NCBI RefSeq assembly: GCF_041260155.1
Contig: NC_091944.1
Location: 26,537,832-26,601,831, forward strand
Direction of reading: 5' to 3'
From: Ptychodera flava
Lineage: Eukaryota; Hemichordata; Enteropneusta; Ptychoderidae
Length of the DNA stretch: 64,000 bases
The notes under the pieces are model-generated. The model saw only the letters and a program-made list of their open reading frames with translations. It was not told where the DNA came from and searched no databases. This document shows, piece after piece, positions 50,801 through 60,302 of this stretch. Every line of letters starts with the position of its first letter. Position 1 is the stretch's first letter. Position numbers and translations under genes: made by a program.

Positions 50801-53800
50801 AAATACGACGTCCGATTACTGCGATAGCAGTCCAATTACTACGCACTCAACATGGGGTCAACAATTTGGCAACTTTGACCCCCTAAATAACACTTCCGTC
50901 CTGTCAACAGTTTGAGGATAAGCGCAATAAAGTTTCGAAGGATATGGTAATAAGATTTCGCAGTGCTCGTCATTTATGAAACGGCTTTGAGCGAAATTCA
51001 CTACCCTGTCCGAAAAACTGTCACTAGATTTACTTGCACTGTGTGGTGTCGGCACGCCGGGTCTGCGAAATAAGATATTTATCCGATAAATATCGGCGAC
51101 TTAGGACTTTAACTCTGATACTAGACGATACATTGTCAAATTGAGGGTAAATGTCCGATGTATATCGGGATTTCACCACCTAACAGATCCGACTACCTCT
51201 GTCCGACTCTAAGTTCAAAAATAGCATCCATGGCCGGTAGTCAAGAATACTGTATGTTTTACATTATTAGATTTATTCATGCACGAAATACATGTTTTAC
51301 ATGCAAAGCATTTGTTCATTAAATGTCCACACGAACTTTCATACACTACTATCGGGACTTCGTCGAGAGGGCCGATCGGATATCACCGTGAGTTTGGGAG
51401 GGCCTTGCACGAATTACATTCTGTACAGGTAATACATTTTTACTTGGCGATCGATCGGGACTTGAACAGAGGACATATCGGACATCATCGGGAGTTTTGG
51501 CTGGTCTTGTATGAAATACATTCTTTACAACAATAGACGATACTGTCTTTTTTAAATAGCGGGCAAATATCCACTATATCGGAGATTTCATCACTTTGTA
51601 GATCTGAGTAAGCCCGACTTCCTAAGTTCGAAACGAACTTCGAAAAATAGACGACACTATAGATTGTCGAATCGCGAATAAATATTTTCCGATACATATC
51701 GGAGATTTCGCAACCTTAAAGATCTGGCCAAGCTCGACTTACATGGTAACACCATAGACCCTCGAGCGTCTATGGTAACACATACAATCAGTTAATCCTT
51801 CCGTATCATTCACGAACCAAAAATTAATTTTAAGCGACTGATACAGAAAACTATGTTTTAGAAACGTAGCGTTGAAGGATCACAGGGTCACTACGTGTCT
51901 CCAATTCAGTTCGGGGTCTGTACAAGCACAGTGACTCCTTCGTGGAATCATACACAAAACGCAAACAACCAAATATGAACGATGTGTGGAGATGCTTTCA
52001 TGATATCTTGGTTCAAATTAGTATGGTTTGATTTCAGTCGGGGAAAATTAATACTCGATGTCAGAAATATCGCTGTCCGAACTCTCCATAGTCGTCTTAC
52101 AAACGCGCTGAACTGTTTACAGAACTCCTTCAGCTGCAAGCTACAATCGTCTGTATCGCCGATGACGTCACGCACGCTCCTCCCATGAGCCCTTTTGCGC
52201 CCATGGAATTCCCAGCTCATTTCCATAAATGTCGTCTACTTCAATGTCTCTTTTGTCGCTCCGTAGTCGTCGGCGCGTGCAATTATGTTGCAAATTTGAG
52301 CTGCATTTTATTCAAGGGTGACTTTTGAAGGGATAAACGGTCAATGTCACTGGACTTAGGTTTCCCTTTAACCTGTAAAGCACAATTTCTTGTCATCTTT
52401 CAAAATATGTTGAAATGACTAGTTTTCAATTTTTGAACATAATTTATATCTTTGTAATGTGATAATGTTGTTTGAAAGTAATCTTTAGTTGCGGGACTAG
52501 AATTTATTGATCAACAATAACATTGCCTATTGTAACTATGTTTTTCTCACAAGATTAATACTTTGTGCTTCAACACGCTTCAGAGATGAGAAAAAGAATT
52601 TGTGCTTTTCTTTTACAGCAAAAATCATGAAAACACTGTACGAATGAAAGTTACAGCTCTTGTCCAATTAATGGGTCCCCTATTCCATTATGCTGTGAAA
52701 TATAGTTAAAAGAGCTTAAACAGTGAATTCCCAAGAGTGTGGTATGTCTGTCTGGAGTCTTCACTTGTTATTATCCCAGATATTTTTATTTGGTCTCAAT
52801 ACAGGTTCAAGAGTTCAAAGTGTGTTCTGGTTGTCACTTGGTGTGCTACTGCAGTGTGGCTTGTCAGAGGTCAGACTGGAAGAGAGGTGGACACAAGAGA
52901 AACTGCAAACTTTTAAAGATAGGTGTCAGACAACCCAGGAATGATAGAATGTCTGAAAACATTGAGAATGAGAGCCAAGATGTAAAACAACTCAGCACTC
53001 TATCTTGTGAGAATGAGATTACTGTTAAGATGTATGGAAAATCTCATAAAGGTAACATTCTATTGCTTTATCGTCAACATTAGAAACAATGGGTATTTAT
53101 GACATGCTATTCATTCTCTGCAAAGCAATGAATACAGCTGTGAAACAACGAAATTTGTGTAGATTGCTGTTGACAGCAGCAGATGTCGTATGTGAGAAGG
53201 TATATCATAGTGGGCCTGAATCGTAATCATGCCAAACTTGAATTTTCAGGCAGTGGCTTTGCTATCATTATATCACATCTCATGTAAAGACAATGTTCTG
53301 TTCATGATGAGATCTGAAAAAATTGGAGGTATTCAATACGCTAATGACTTGCCAGCAGCCTTTTATAACAAGTTCAGCATTGTCTAACAAGTCCAGCTTT
53401 GTACAGCAAAAGCGTACCCATTCAATCTAACTGAAATGTCATAACTTTTGTGCAGTTTTCAACATTGGACAAGATATTCAGTTTGTCCACTGTCACAATT
53501 CGATGTCAAGATAATAACATACAAAAAACTCTTGTGTAGAATGGTGTCATGTCATGAACAATATTCTGACTGTTGCACAGAGAAGGTCTTGGCTGTGTCA
53601 TTTATGCTTAAAAGCGATGTTCAATGTGTCATTACATATTACATTCAATTTAACAGGTGTTTGACATTTTCTGAAATGAAGGTTAATTAGAGAGGCATGT
53701 CGATTGAAAAGTGTTCAGACATGGTATGGATTGTTACTTTGTGCATTGTATAGAACTCAATTCATAGTGCATAGTACCAATTTCAATCCCAGCTTTAATA

Positions 53801-56800
53801 ATGTGTAAAAATGACCTTCAACTATTTTGTGAATTCTGTACAAAAGCATCACTATCATTCTTAAAACATGTTTGCATAAAACAAACAAATGAAATTTGAT
53901 GTACAAAAAAAACTACATGTGTTATAACAGACATTTATTCAAAGCAGCAAAGAGCATGTGATTATAAATGCAGGTCTGAACATGAATGTTATTCAGTATT
54001 ATTGAAGGTAATTCAGCTTTCTATATAGATTTGCTCTTATTTCTTCAAAGAAAACAATATCAACAGTAATCTTACTGTATTTCGTTTTCAGTAGTTCAAG
54101 TCTGAATTAGAATTCAATTATAGCAATATCATAGGATAGTTAAAGACAGGGGATTTGATCCCAGGGATTGAGTTTGTTCTAGTCTGTAAGAGGATTATGA
54201 AGGTGTCATAGCCTTTGTTTTCCATTGAAATTGTAATGTAGTGAGTAAATTTCCTGGCAAGACAATCTGACGCCTGACCCATGCCTTTAACACATGCAGT
54301 CTGTATTGACAAGTCAAATATTCTAAAGTTTGACATAATTTTTGAAGTAGAACAAAAAAACTGGTGTGTAGTAGACTGAACAAAACAACTGAAAATGCAT
54401 CCAAACTTACAACTAATGGGGCTCTAAGATATTATATTTTGTCTTTTGATAAGTTGAGGTCTAGCTTGTGGCTAGATTGTTTTAACAATTTTGCAAGTCA
54501 TATTTATGAATGAAGTGAACATGATATGAAATGATCTGTAATGGATATTATTTGGTTTATTTGAATTTCACTTCAGATATCAAATCACTAGTGGATGACA
54601 GCAGAAATCAAGTCAGATCTCCACTCAAGGATCTCAACACACAGCAAACTCAGCCTGCAAGTATGCCTTCAGTGATGACCCAAAGTATCCCAAGAACAGA
54701 TGAAAACATTGGCCATGATAGGCAGGCTATTCAAACTGAGGAAAACACACTCAGTGATAGCCATACCAGTGAGCAGTCGCCCCTGGACTCAAGTCTCAAT
54801 GAAAGCTTGCCAGAGAAAGTTGAAAGTGATCGTCTGGATGACAAGATGACCTGTGTAAATTCTGACGCACCTAGCTCACCAAATGCATCCGTCACAGAAG
54901 TGCTGGATTCAGTTGACAGCATTGCCGCTGATCCAACCATAGCACCACCAGTCTCCCTTGTTATGCCGCAGCAGTCAAACACATCGGTATCATCACAAAG
55001 CTATGGAGTGGCTTCACATCCACCATTGTTCGGTGAGCATGTGATACAGATTAGTCAATTCAAGAAGAACATGGGAATGGATAAGCTTCATGACAAACAT
55101 GACACTGATTATGATGCAGATAACGAGGCTACACCCCCAGTTCAAACAAAAGTTCAAAATCTATCTCCTATTCCTGAGTCAGAAGAATCTTCAGAACTAG
55201 GCAGTAGTTTCTGTGATAACAGTCCCTCAACGGCCACCGAAGAGCTCAAATGTGTAAATTCCACAAGTCGGGATGAAAGCAACGTATCAGTAGACTGGTC
55301 CATTGAGACCCAGTGTGGCAGTGAAGTCCCTTCCATTTCACAAAGCATTTCCAGCATCAATCAGACTTCTCTGAGCGATGGCATTCTGGCTGATGATGAA
55401 GAGGATGAAGAAGTAGTCATATTTGACATCCGAAAGAGAAAGGAGTACATGGAGGAGATTGCAAAGGAGGAAGCAGGTGAACAAGCCCAAGAGAGCTCTT
55501 GTGAATCTTCTTATACTGCTAATGCCGGTGATCAAGATTCATCCATCAATGATGAGGAAAGCTCCATTGATGGCTATTCAACTAACGAGCTCTCTGCCCT
55601 TTTCAAGCTGATCAGAGACGTGACAAATGTCAGCGTTGATGATGGCAGTGGGTCTGATGACAATTCTGATGGCATTGAAACAACAGAAGGGAGTGAAGCA
55701 GTTTACAAGTACGATCATCTTGAAGAAAATTGTGAAAATGCTACACCACTTGTTGGTGTGGAGGGTAGCGAAGGAGGAATTGATGGCCCCTTAGACCAAC
55801 TTATCAAACTAATTGAAACATTGTTTCCACAGTGTGCTGATGAAGACATCACTGTGGACTCATCATACAGATCTGATGATGAAAATGTTGAAGAAATTCA
55901 ACTGCATAAAGACACATTCACGGCTGATACAGAGAATAAAGATTGCACCGAAACAAGACTGATCTCAGACAGCGATAACAACATCCAATCATTAAAGTTT
56001 TGTGACCAAGAATTGTGTAACCATGCAGCCTTCAATCTTCCAGGCCCTGATGAATTCCAGACGTCATCTGAATTCTGGGAAATAAACGCTGAAAAATTGC
56101 TCTTTACAGCCCGGCAGGACGTTGACAGTGACCTTGACAGCAGTAGGTCACCTCAGGGTTTTTTGGCGCCCCAGGAAGGAGAAAAATTGGATGATAGTGA
56201 TGATGCTCAGATAAAATTACTGGAATTCGAACAAGTTCCTGACTCACTGCAAAACAAGGCAGAAACAGACATTCACTGTGATAGCAGAGATAGTAAAGAG
56301 GATGATGCGTCTGAAGAAGAATGCAAGACAGAGGGAGATCTCTGCCAAGAAACTGATCAGTTTCATTTAGAAGACTTAGAGAGTCGCTTCCTGGATGACA
56401 ATGATGAGGAAACATCATCAGAGTGGTCTCTTGATATTTCATACAATTTAGAAGACGGTATCAGCAACAGTTCCAGTGACCCTGAAGACTACATCATCAT
56501 GCTTCAGTCAGATCTACCAAATGAAGACAGCGACGATCAGTTCCAACTTGCTCTGGATTCTTTCAGTTTCACTGAAACCAGCGATAGCGATGAGTATAGC
56601 GACATGGAGGAGTACTTCACGAAGACAGGACAGAAGACGCAGAGATGGAGCCTCAGAGAGACCAAGGAGATAAAGACATGGCTGAAGACACAGGGATCTT
56701 CTCAGAATGCAAAATCAGCATGTCTGATAACTCCATGGATCGGTCAGATACCGTGAAAGAAGAAGACACTTCATGTGATAAAAGTAGACTGTCCTCAGAG

Positions 56801-58565
56801 AGTGATACCCTTGAAGGAGACACAATAGATGCCGTCATGTCTGCACGCTCAGAAACTGTCTCAGAGAACAATGACGCCGCTCTGGACAGCGAGACTGATG
56901 AGTTCTACAGCCCAATGCGTGATGGCCACTTCCAAGAAAAAGAAAATACTGCAATTGACATGTCTCTGCCTAAACGTTCAATATCATCTGATGCAGAAGA
57001 GCAGATTAAAGGTGAGCAAAACAAAAAGCACTCTTAAGCCAGAAAGAAAAAAATAAATTGTTCATCGGAATCGCCACTTCTACTTTGCCCGATTTGGATT
57101 TTTTTTTTGATTTTGGCAAATTCATACTTCTGCATTGCAAATACTTTAGTACTGCCGCTGGCAGCGCCCTACACTTTTTCGGGTTTTCGTGGGCATGTTG
57201 GATTCTGAATGAGACTTCCGACTGCCTGCACTGACCTCTGTCAATACGTTTTTACGACGCCTGAATTTTGCAAATCACAACACAAACTGGGTCAATTTTT
57301 GGGCTGAAATTTCTCCGTTTTGTCAAGGTTAGTACACCATGACTATGAATTTGATCACAGCATTCGGCAACAAAGTCCGAGGGACCGTGGTTACCTTTGG
57401 TCTAACAAAAAAATTAAAAATTTTTCACTCGCCGCTCCTGAACCTTGGTCCAAAAAATCCGATGAACCAGATTTTTTTCTCCGGCCTTAATCCTTTCATC
57501 ACCATGGTTAAGCCTAAACCATTGATATCAGTGATATGTGTGTGGTACTGTGTAAAGGTAATAGTAGTGAACTGGCTAAACTCTTAAACGTAATGCGTGA
57601 CAGTTTTTTAAATTATATTTACAAGCTTTCTTTTTAAAAAGTATGATTGGACCTGCACGACGGGACCAGTTAGTAAAGATGTATAGATGATTTGATCTGT
57701 TATCAATAAGACCAAGCATCATGGCCCAGTGACACAGGCGTTACTGTGTCATCACCTTTTCAAGCCACCATAATCTCTGAATCAGAGGAAGCAGAATAGA
57801 AAATCACTTTATTGTGAGTCATGAACTGTAATTAAAACGGCCACAGATAATATCCACATAAATAACAACAACCCACACCATCATTTGGCTGAAGTTTCAT
57901 TGCTGTAAATTGGTGGTATAACAAAATATGTTTATAGAGGATGGCTGAAGCAGGTGAACTTGCCGCCTCATGGAAATGGTCAATTACGCTTTGTACAGTT
58001 TGTCGTGTGTATAAATGGATGGACTCATAATAATACATAACCTAGGTGAGGGACAAATTCAAAAGCTACAAATAATTCTTTTTAAAAAGTGATTATAAAA
58101 CCTATAGTCTCACCATCTCCATCGAAGAAAATACACTAAATTATCAAACCACTGTTTAACTTGGCATTTACTATAGGGCATCTTTGGACATGAATGAATG
58201 AAAATGATCCATTGAAGCGCCTTTGACTGCCCATTTTAAAAAATGTTGAGAAACAATTTGAAAATGTGAAATTTAATGTGATTTCAATAGAAAATCTGTT
58301 TTCTTCTACAATGAAGCATATGTTGAAAATATCTTGTGCTCATTTGTATAGTGTTTGCATGATATGTGTATAGTGGCTGTTGCTCAGGTCTGATTATTGA
58401 GTGGTAATACATGTGTCTATAGAGTGTGACTACAGTGCCACTGTGACTTTTTAAGTGTAACTCGTAAGTCTTTGTTCTCAACTCAAACTGTGTTTTTATT
58501 TATTGTTTTCAGAGGTCACACCAGCCGGTGATAGCGGTGGCAGCCGCACATGTAATGTCATGTAA
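38689..58565 (+). CDS. MYND zinc-finger protein with long acidic C-terminus, 13 exons
   Basis: Thirteen exons fit consistent phases. The first 404 residues look all-helical (HEAT/armadillo-like, no exact family recognised). Residues about 405-450 form a MYND finger with ligands in the order C405, C410, C423, C426, C432, C436, H446, C450 (CSGCHLVCYCSVACQRSDWK). A C-x4-C first pair preceded by helices recalls the fungal MUB1/samB architecture, but that is only a resemblance. Residues after about 500 are highly acidic and Ser-rich and probably disordered. MYND fingers bind proline-rich partners, so a scaffolding or regulatory role is likely. Inside exon 12 the coding signal moves to the -1 frame between 56600 and 56756. 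With the shift the protein has about 1327 residues and ends in CNVM; without it, it stops at 56756 with about 1224. The start may instead lie at 37399. Confidence 0.8.
39229..39310 (+). CDS. MYND gene exon 2
   Basis: Phase 0 to 1; ACACAG acceptor, GTAAGT donor. Encodes PAIWKTAEIPVTENGSYCLS. Confidence 0.75.
39975..40118 (+). CDS. MYND gene exon 3
   Basis: Phase 1 to 1; TTACAG acceptor, GTAATG donor. Encodes LEALFNLSQVMFALYNGN and RHASRDIRTAGFRKL, amphipathic helices. Confidence 0.8.
40755..40849 (+). CDS. MYND gene exon 4
   Basis: Phase 1 to 0; GATAG acceptor, GTAACA donor. Encodes REALHSVAWDIVEAGALPVI, a pattern seen in armadillo-like repeats. Confidence 0.8.
41920..41994 (+). repeat. 41-bp tandem duplication covering the exon 5 acceptor
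   Basis: The segment 41920-41953 is repeated at 41961-41994 with two differences, so ATTTTTTCTAG and ATTTTTTGTAG both precede AATCCAGTTTTGCC. This gives two possible acceptors 41 nt apart. Only the downstream one keeps the frame; use of the upstream one leads to a TAG within 20 codons. Confidence 0.85.
41972..42180 (+). CDS. MYND gene exon 5
   Basis: Phase 0 to 2; TTGTAG acceptor, GTAGGT donor. Encodes KQKTLDTLTNVLNVEKISKH and RMIAAILCL. Confidence 0.85.
42845..43003 (+). CDS. MYND gene exon 6
   Basis: Phase 2 to 2; CTTGCAG acceptor. The donor GTACGT at 43004 was preferred over GTAAGC at 43008 because only it keeps exon 7 open. Encodes LVELKYADVVLSVLEDKTLS. Confidence 0.75.
43945..44009 (+). 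CDS. MYND gene exon 7
   Basis: Phase 2 to 1; TTCACAG acceptor, GTAAGA donor. Encodes NQLYSYAYECIMQWQIEDSQ. Confidence 0.75.
44684..45054 (-). repeat. TTAAGGTAG MITE, inverted copy with poly(G)
   Basis: Termini CTAAGGTAGTATATGTGCC and GAGGTGCATTCTACTTTAA are inverted, with TTAA at 45051-45054. A 19-nt G homopolymer (44885-44903) has expanded inside the copy. Confidence 0.75.
45938..46037 (+). CDS. MYND gene exon 8
   Basis: Phase 1 to 2; TTTTCAG acceptor, GTAGAG donor. Encodes GLTIDSSEGNTDAGFATGG and then a hydrophobic LVFSLIILVHI helix. One hydrophobic helix in a helical repeat is more likely packing than a membrane span. Confidence 0.75.
46298..46521. repeat. piggyBac-like MITE, complete copy
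   Basis: TTAACCCTTTGAGCGC opens the element and GCACTCAAAGGGTTAA closes it. That gives 224 bp with terminal inverted repeats of about 16 bp including the TTAA target, the canonical start of piggyBac-group elements. The interior is AT-rich and non-coding. A second, 5'-incomplete copy lies at 59895-60047. Confidence 0.8.
46866..47180 (-). repeat. GTGGTATA foldback family, copy 2 (inverted)
   Basis: It reads AAGCACACCCAGCGATGGTA, ACCAGTTCACGACATATATG, then GCCAGCCGTGGTATATCGCC and TTGACCAATCAGATCGCTGT, the reverse order of the 310-660 copy. The central arms are shorter here. Confidence 0.8.
48218..48313 (+). CDS. MYND gene exon 9
   Basis: Phase 2 to 2; TTTCAG acceptor, GTAAGA donor. Encodes KFEHQLLFLWDAYGPQSSLG. 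Confidence 0.75.
48589..48622. repeat. CACAGTCCCTC hairpin, copy 2
   Basis: CACAGTCCCTCCACC, then AAA, then GGTGGAGGGACCGTGG: a 15-bp stem with one mismatch and a 3-nt loop. It immediately precedes a degenerate TTAAGGTAG-family body. Confidence 0.7.
48623..48862 (+). repeat. TTAAGGTAG MITE body, degenerate copy
   Basis: Phrases such as GGCATTAACACAG, GGTAATTTGTTTCTTTAATC and ACAAAAGTTTAAACC match the central part of the 3337-3698 copy. The left terminus is replaced by the hairpin at 48589-48622. Confidence 0.5.
48903..49074 (+). CDS. MYND gene exon 10 (first zinc pair)
   Basis: Phase 2 to 0; CATCAG acceptor, GTAAGC donor. Encodes GVMNAIADLHSGLFDQAFLS and ends RHCSNHQCQKVETK, which supplies the first two cysteines of the MYND finger. 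Confidence 0.85.
49526..49740 (+). repeat. Left terminal inverted repeat of the Kolobok-like element
   Basis: It begins AGGGAAACCTAAGTCCAGCG and includes GAATAAAATGCAGCTCAAAT and GAGGAGCGTGCATGACGTCA. The counterpart is at 52153-52367 with scattered mismatches. Confidence 0.85.
49831..49948 (+). pseudogene. THAP-domain exon remnant
   Basis: ATG at 49831 encodes MINCCSLECKNHSRKNKLSQ. After a one-base frame change, FYRRPTEQLFRRQWLKESR leads to a GTGAGT donor at 49949. The first C-x-x-C-type pair, the F-x-x-x-P block and the R-x-x-W-L block match the N-terminal half of a THAP (C2CH) zinc finger, the sequence-specific DNA-binding domain of several transposases. The C-terminal Cys-x2-His would lie in a following exon, which I did not find. 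The frame change marks it as decayed. Confidence 0.6.
51751..51776. repeat. CCATAGAC short hairpin, copy 3
   Basis: ACCATAGACCCTCGAG and its mirror GTCTATGGT form a 26-nt palindrome with one symmetric mismatch, inside the Kolobok-like element. Confidence 0.65.
52153..52367 (-). repeat. Right terminal inverted repeat of the Kolobok-like element
   Basis: It contains GACGTCACGCACGCTCCTCC, CCATGGAATTCCCAGCTCAT and GACTTAGGTTTCCCT, the inverse of the left repeat. Confidence 0.85.
52805..53051 (+). CDS. MYND gene exon 11 (MYND core)
   Basis: Phase 0 to 1; ATACAG acceptor, GTAACA donor. Encodes VQEFKVCSGCHLVCYCSVAC then WKRGGHKRNC, the second to fourth zinc-ligand pairs of the MYND finger. A charged linker follows (MSENIENESQDVKQLS). 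Confidence 0.9.
54577..57011 (+). CDS. MYND gene exon 12 (giant acidic exon, contains a frame change)
   Basis: A CACTTCAG acceptor ends at 54576 with phase 1 entry (DIKSLVDDSRNQ). The exon encodes some 810 residues dominated by Asp, Glu and Ser, for example DDGSGSDDNSDG and ETSDSDEYSDMEEYF, with no folded domain visible. Coding quality moves from one frame (open to TGA at 56754-56756) to the -1 frame (open from 56600 to 57037), where MEPQRDQGDKDMAEDTG and DNSMDRSDTVKEEDTS continue the same acidic style. It ends at a GTGAGC donor at 57012, phase 1. A single-base error or polymorphism is the simplest explanation. Confidence 0.75.
58513..58565 (+). CDS. MYND gene terminal exon 13
   Basis: A TTTTCAG acceptor and phase 1 entry give EVTPAGDSGGSRTCNVM and a TAA at 58563-58565. 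The last four residues are CNVM, which fits a farnesyl-type CaaX box loosely (Cys, polar, aliphatic, Met). Confidence 0.55.
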
Positions 58566-60302
58566 CCAGCTAGCTCATCAAATCAGATGGGAGGAATCTT
58601 TTACTGTTTTGTCAATAACTACAGAATGGTTTGCTGGCAGATTTCTCACAAAGGAAGTCATCAGTGGTAGCTATACTGGATTTTTTTTGTCCGTGGTCAA
58701 TGCATGTTGAACTGACGACATCATGACAGTCAAAAAAAAATTTGAATGACTATTTCATCCTGTTTCAATATGTTTGTTTATTGAAGGTCATAAAATACGT
58801 CTTAAACTCTTGACAATGCTGTAACAAAGTCATGATATTAATTAAATGCTTTTGTTGATATAACATTGATGAAAGCCTTTAAGCAAAGCCAATTTCATGA
58901 CATGTTATGTTCTATCTCAGCATGTAGTAATTAAAGGATGCAATGAACTGACATCCCCAATCTGATTGAATCAGATCTCTGATGGTGACATTTCTACGTT
59001 TGCTTACTTTCTGCTGTTTGTTTTAACTGAAGCAAAGCTCCTGTGCTTGTCATCGATGACCCAGCAGAAATGTTGACATCTCTACATCTGATTTTAATCG
59101 GATTATGTATCTGTGTATATTAGATAAGAATTAACATCTAAACAACTTCTGATATTGAAAGAAAATTGCACAGAATTTTTATATCACAAACCAGCCAGGA
59201 AATACAGCAATGCTTATCAGATTCAGAAAAACTCAACAACTGCTTTATAAACAGAATGTAGCAATGTCTGTTCACCCCTGTACTATTGCCGTCATGTAAC
59301 TATTTGTATCTGAAATATGCAGAGATAATTTATTTTCAGATTATACTGTCCTATACCCTAGTCACAATCATTTTCACGAGATCTGTTTCCAAGGCTACAG
59401 TGACCATGAGAATTTCATGTTTGTTGTCAATTTAAAATAATTATATATTTATTAAAGTTGTTATATGACAGCCCTATCATCCTTGCCCAGTTTTTAAATA
59501 ATTTAACATTCAACATGGTAAACATGCCTATGTCAAATATTTACATCTCCAAGACTGCCCACTTTGATAACTTAGTTAGTGTTACGTTTTGATATCAGAA
59601 TTGTTATATGTATTAATGGATTCTGTACATTGCCATATGTATAGTGTCATTTGACATTTTGTCAGAGCTTTCAACAGTTCCACAATATTTATGAACTATA
59701 ATAACTTAAGATTGCCAGAATTTGGAGTTGCTTTTTGGCAAAAGGTGATTTGATTATTTAACTTGTTTGCTTTGGATATTTGAAAGTTACCCAATATAAA
59801 TTTGTTCATACAATGTATGATATTAATGTTAATGTCTGCAGAACTGCCTATTGTTCTATATTTATGATGAAATTTTGATTGTTGGCTTTTGTAAACTTTG
59901 CCACAATTGTGATAAAAAACTGTAGCCGATGAAATGTAATGTCCATTCGGTTCAAAATTATCAAAAAAATTACAGAAGAATTCATAAAAATTGGTAAAAT
60001 GTTGCACTAAAATTTTTGTCGGAAAAAATCAGCACTCAAAGGGTTAAAAACAATCACACTCTCTTGCCTTATCAATGCATTTCCTACAGTGTTTCTCTGG
60101 ACAAGTATTACTAACCATCATTAACAGATAATGTTGCACATTTTCAGTGTTTTTCAGGAGAAAATTGTAAATTTGAAATGTTAATATTCGGATGAATTGT
60201 ACTGTTTAAAGTAAACTACCTGATATTTCCTTGATAATTTGTTATCATTGAATAAATATTTCATAAAGTTGAGATAATTTGTTTGTCTTCCATATTTAAT
60301 TA
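58566..60302. other. 3' flank of the MYND gene
   Basis: AT-rich, with no gene seen. A candidate AATAAA occurs at 60250, and others may exist closer to the stop. A 5'-incomplete piggyBac-like MITE lies at 59895-60047. Confidence 0.5.
59895..60047. repeat. piggyBac-like MITE, partial copy
   Basis: AACTGTAGCCGATGAAATGT through GCACTCAAAGGGTTAA matches the right two-thirds of the element at 46298-46521. The left terminus is absent. Confidence 0.75.

Larger units (their letters stand above)
49522..52371. mobile_element. Kolobok-like DNA transposon with long terminal inverted repeats
   Basis: The ends read TTAAAGGGAAACCTAAGTCC (49522-) and its inverse, GGACTTAGGTTTCCCTTTAA (to 52371). The inverted repeats extend about 220 bp, to GACGTCATCGGCGAT on the left and ATCGCCGATGACGTCA-type sequence on the right. 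TTAA brackets both ends. Just inside the left repeat lies a THAP-like exon (49831-49948). TTAA targets combined with a THAP-containing transposase are features of the Kolobok superfamily (P elements also have THAP but make 8-bp duplications). The interior 50.0-51.7 kb carries many degenerate GATAAATATCGGCGATTTCG motifs rather than an intact DDE domain. The element sits in the intron that splits the MYND finger. Confidence 0.7.
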
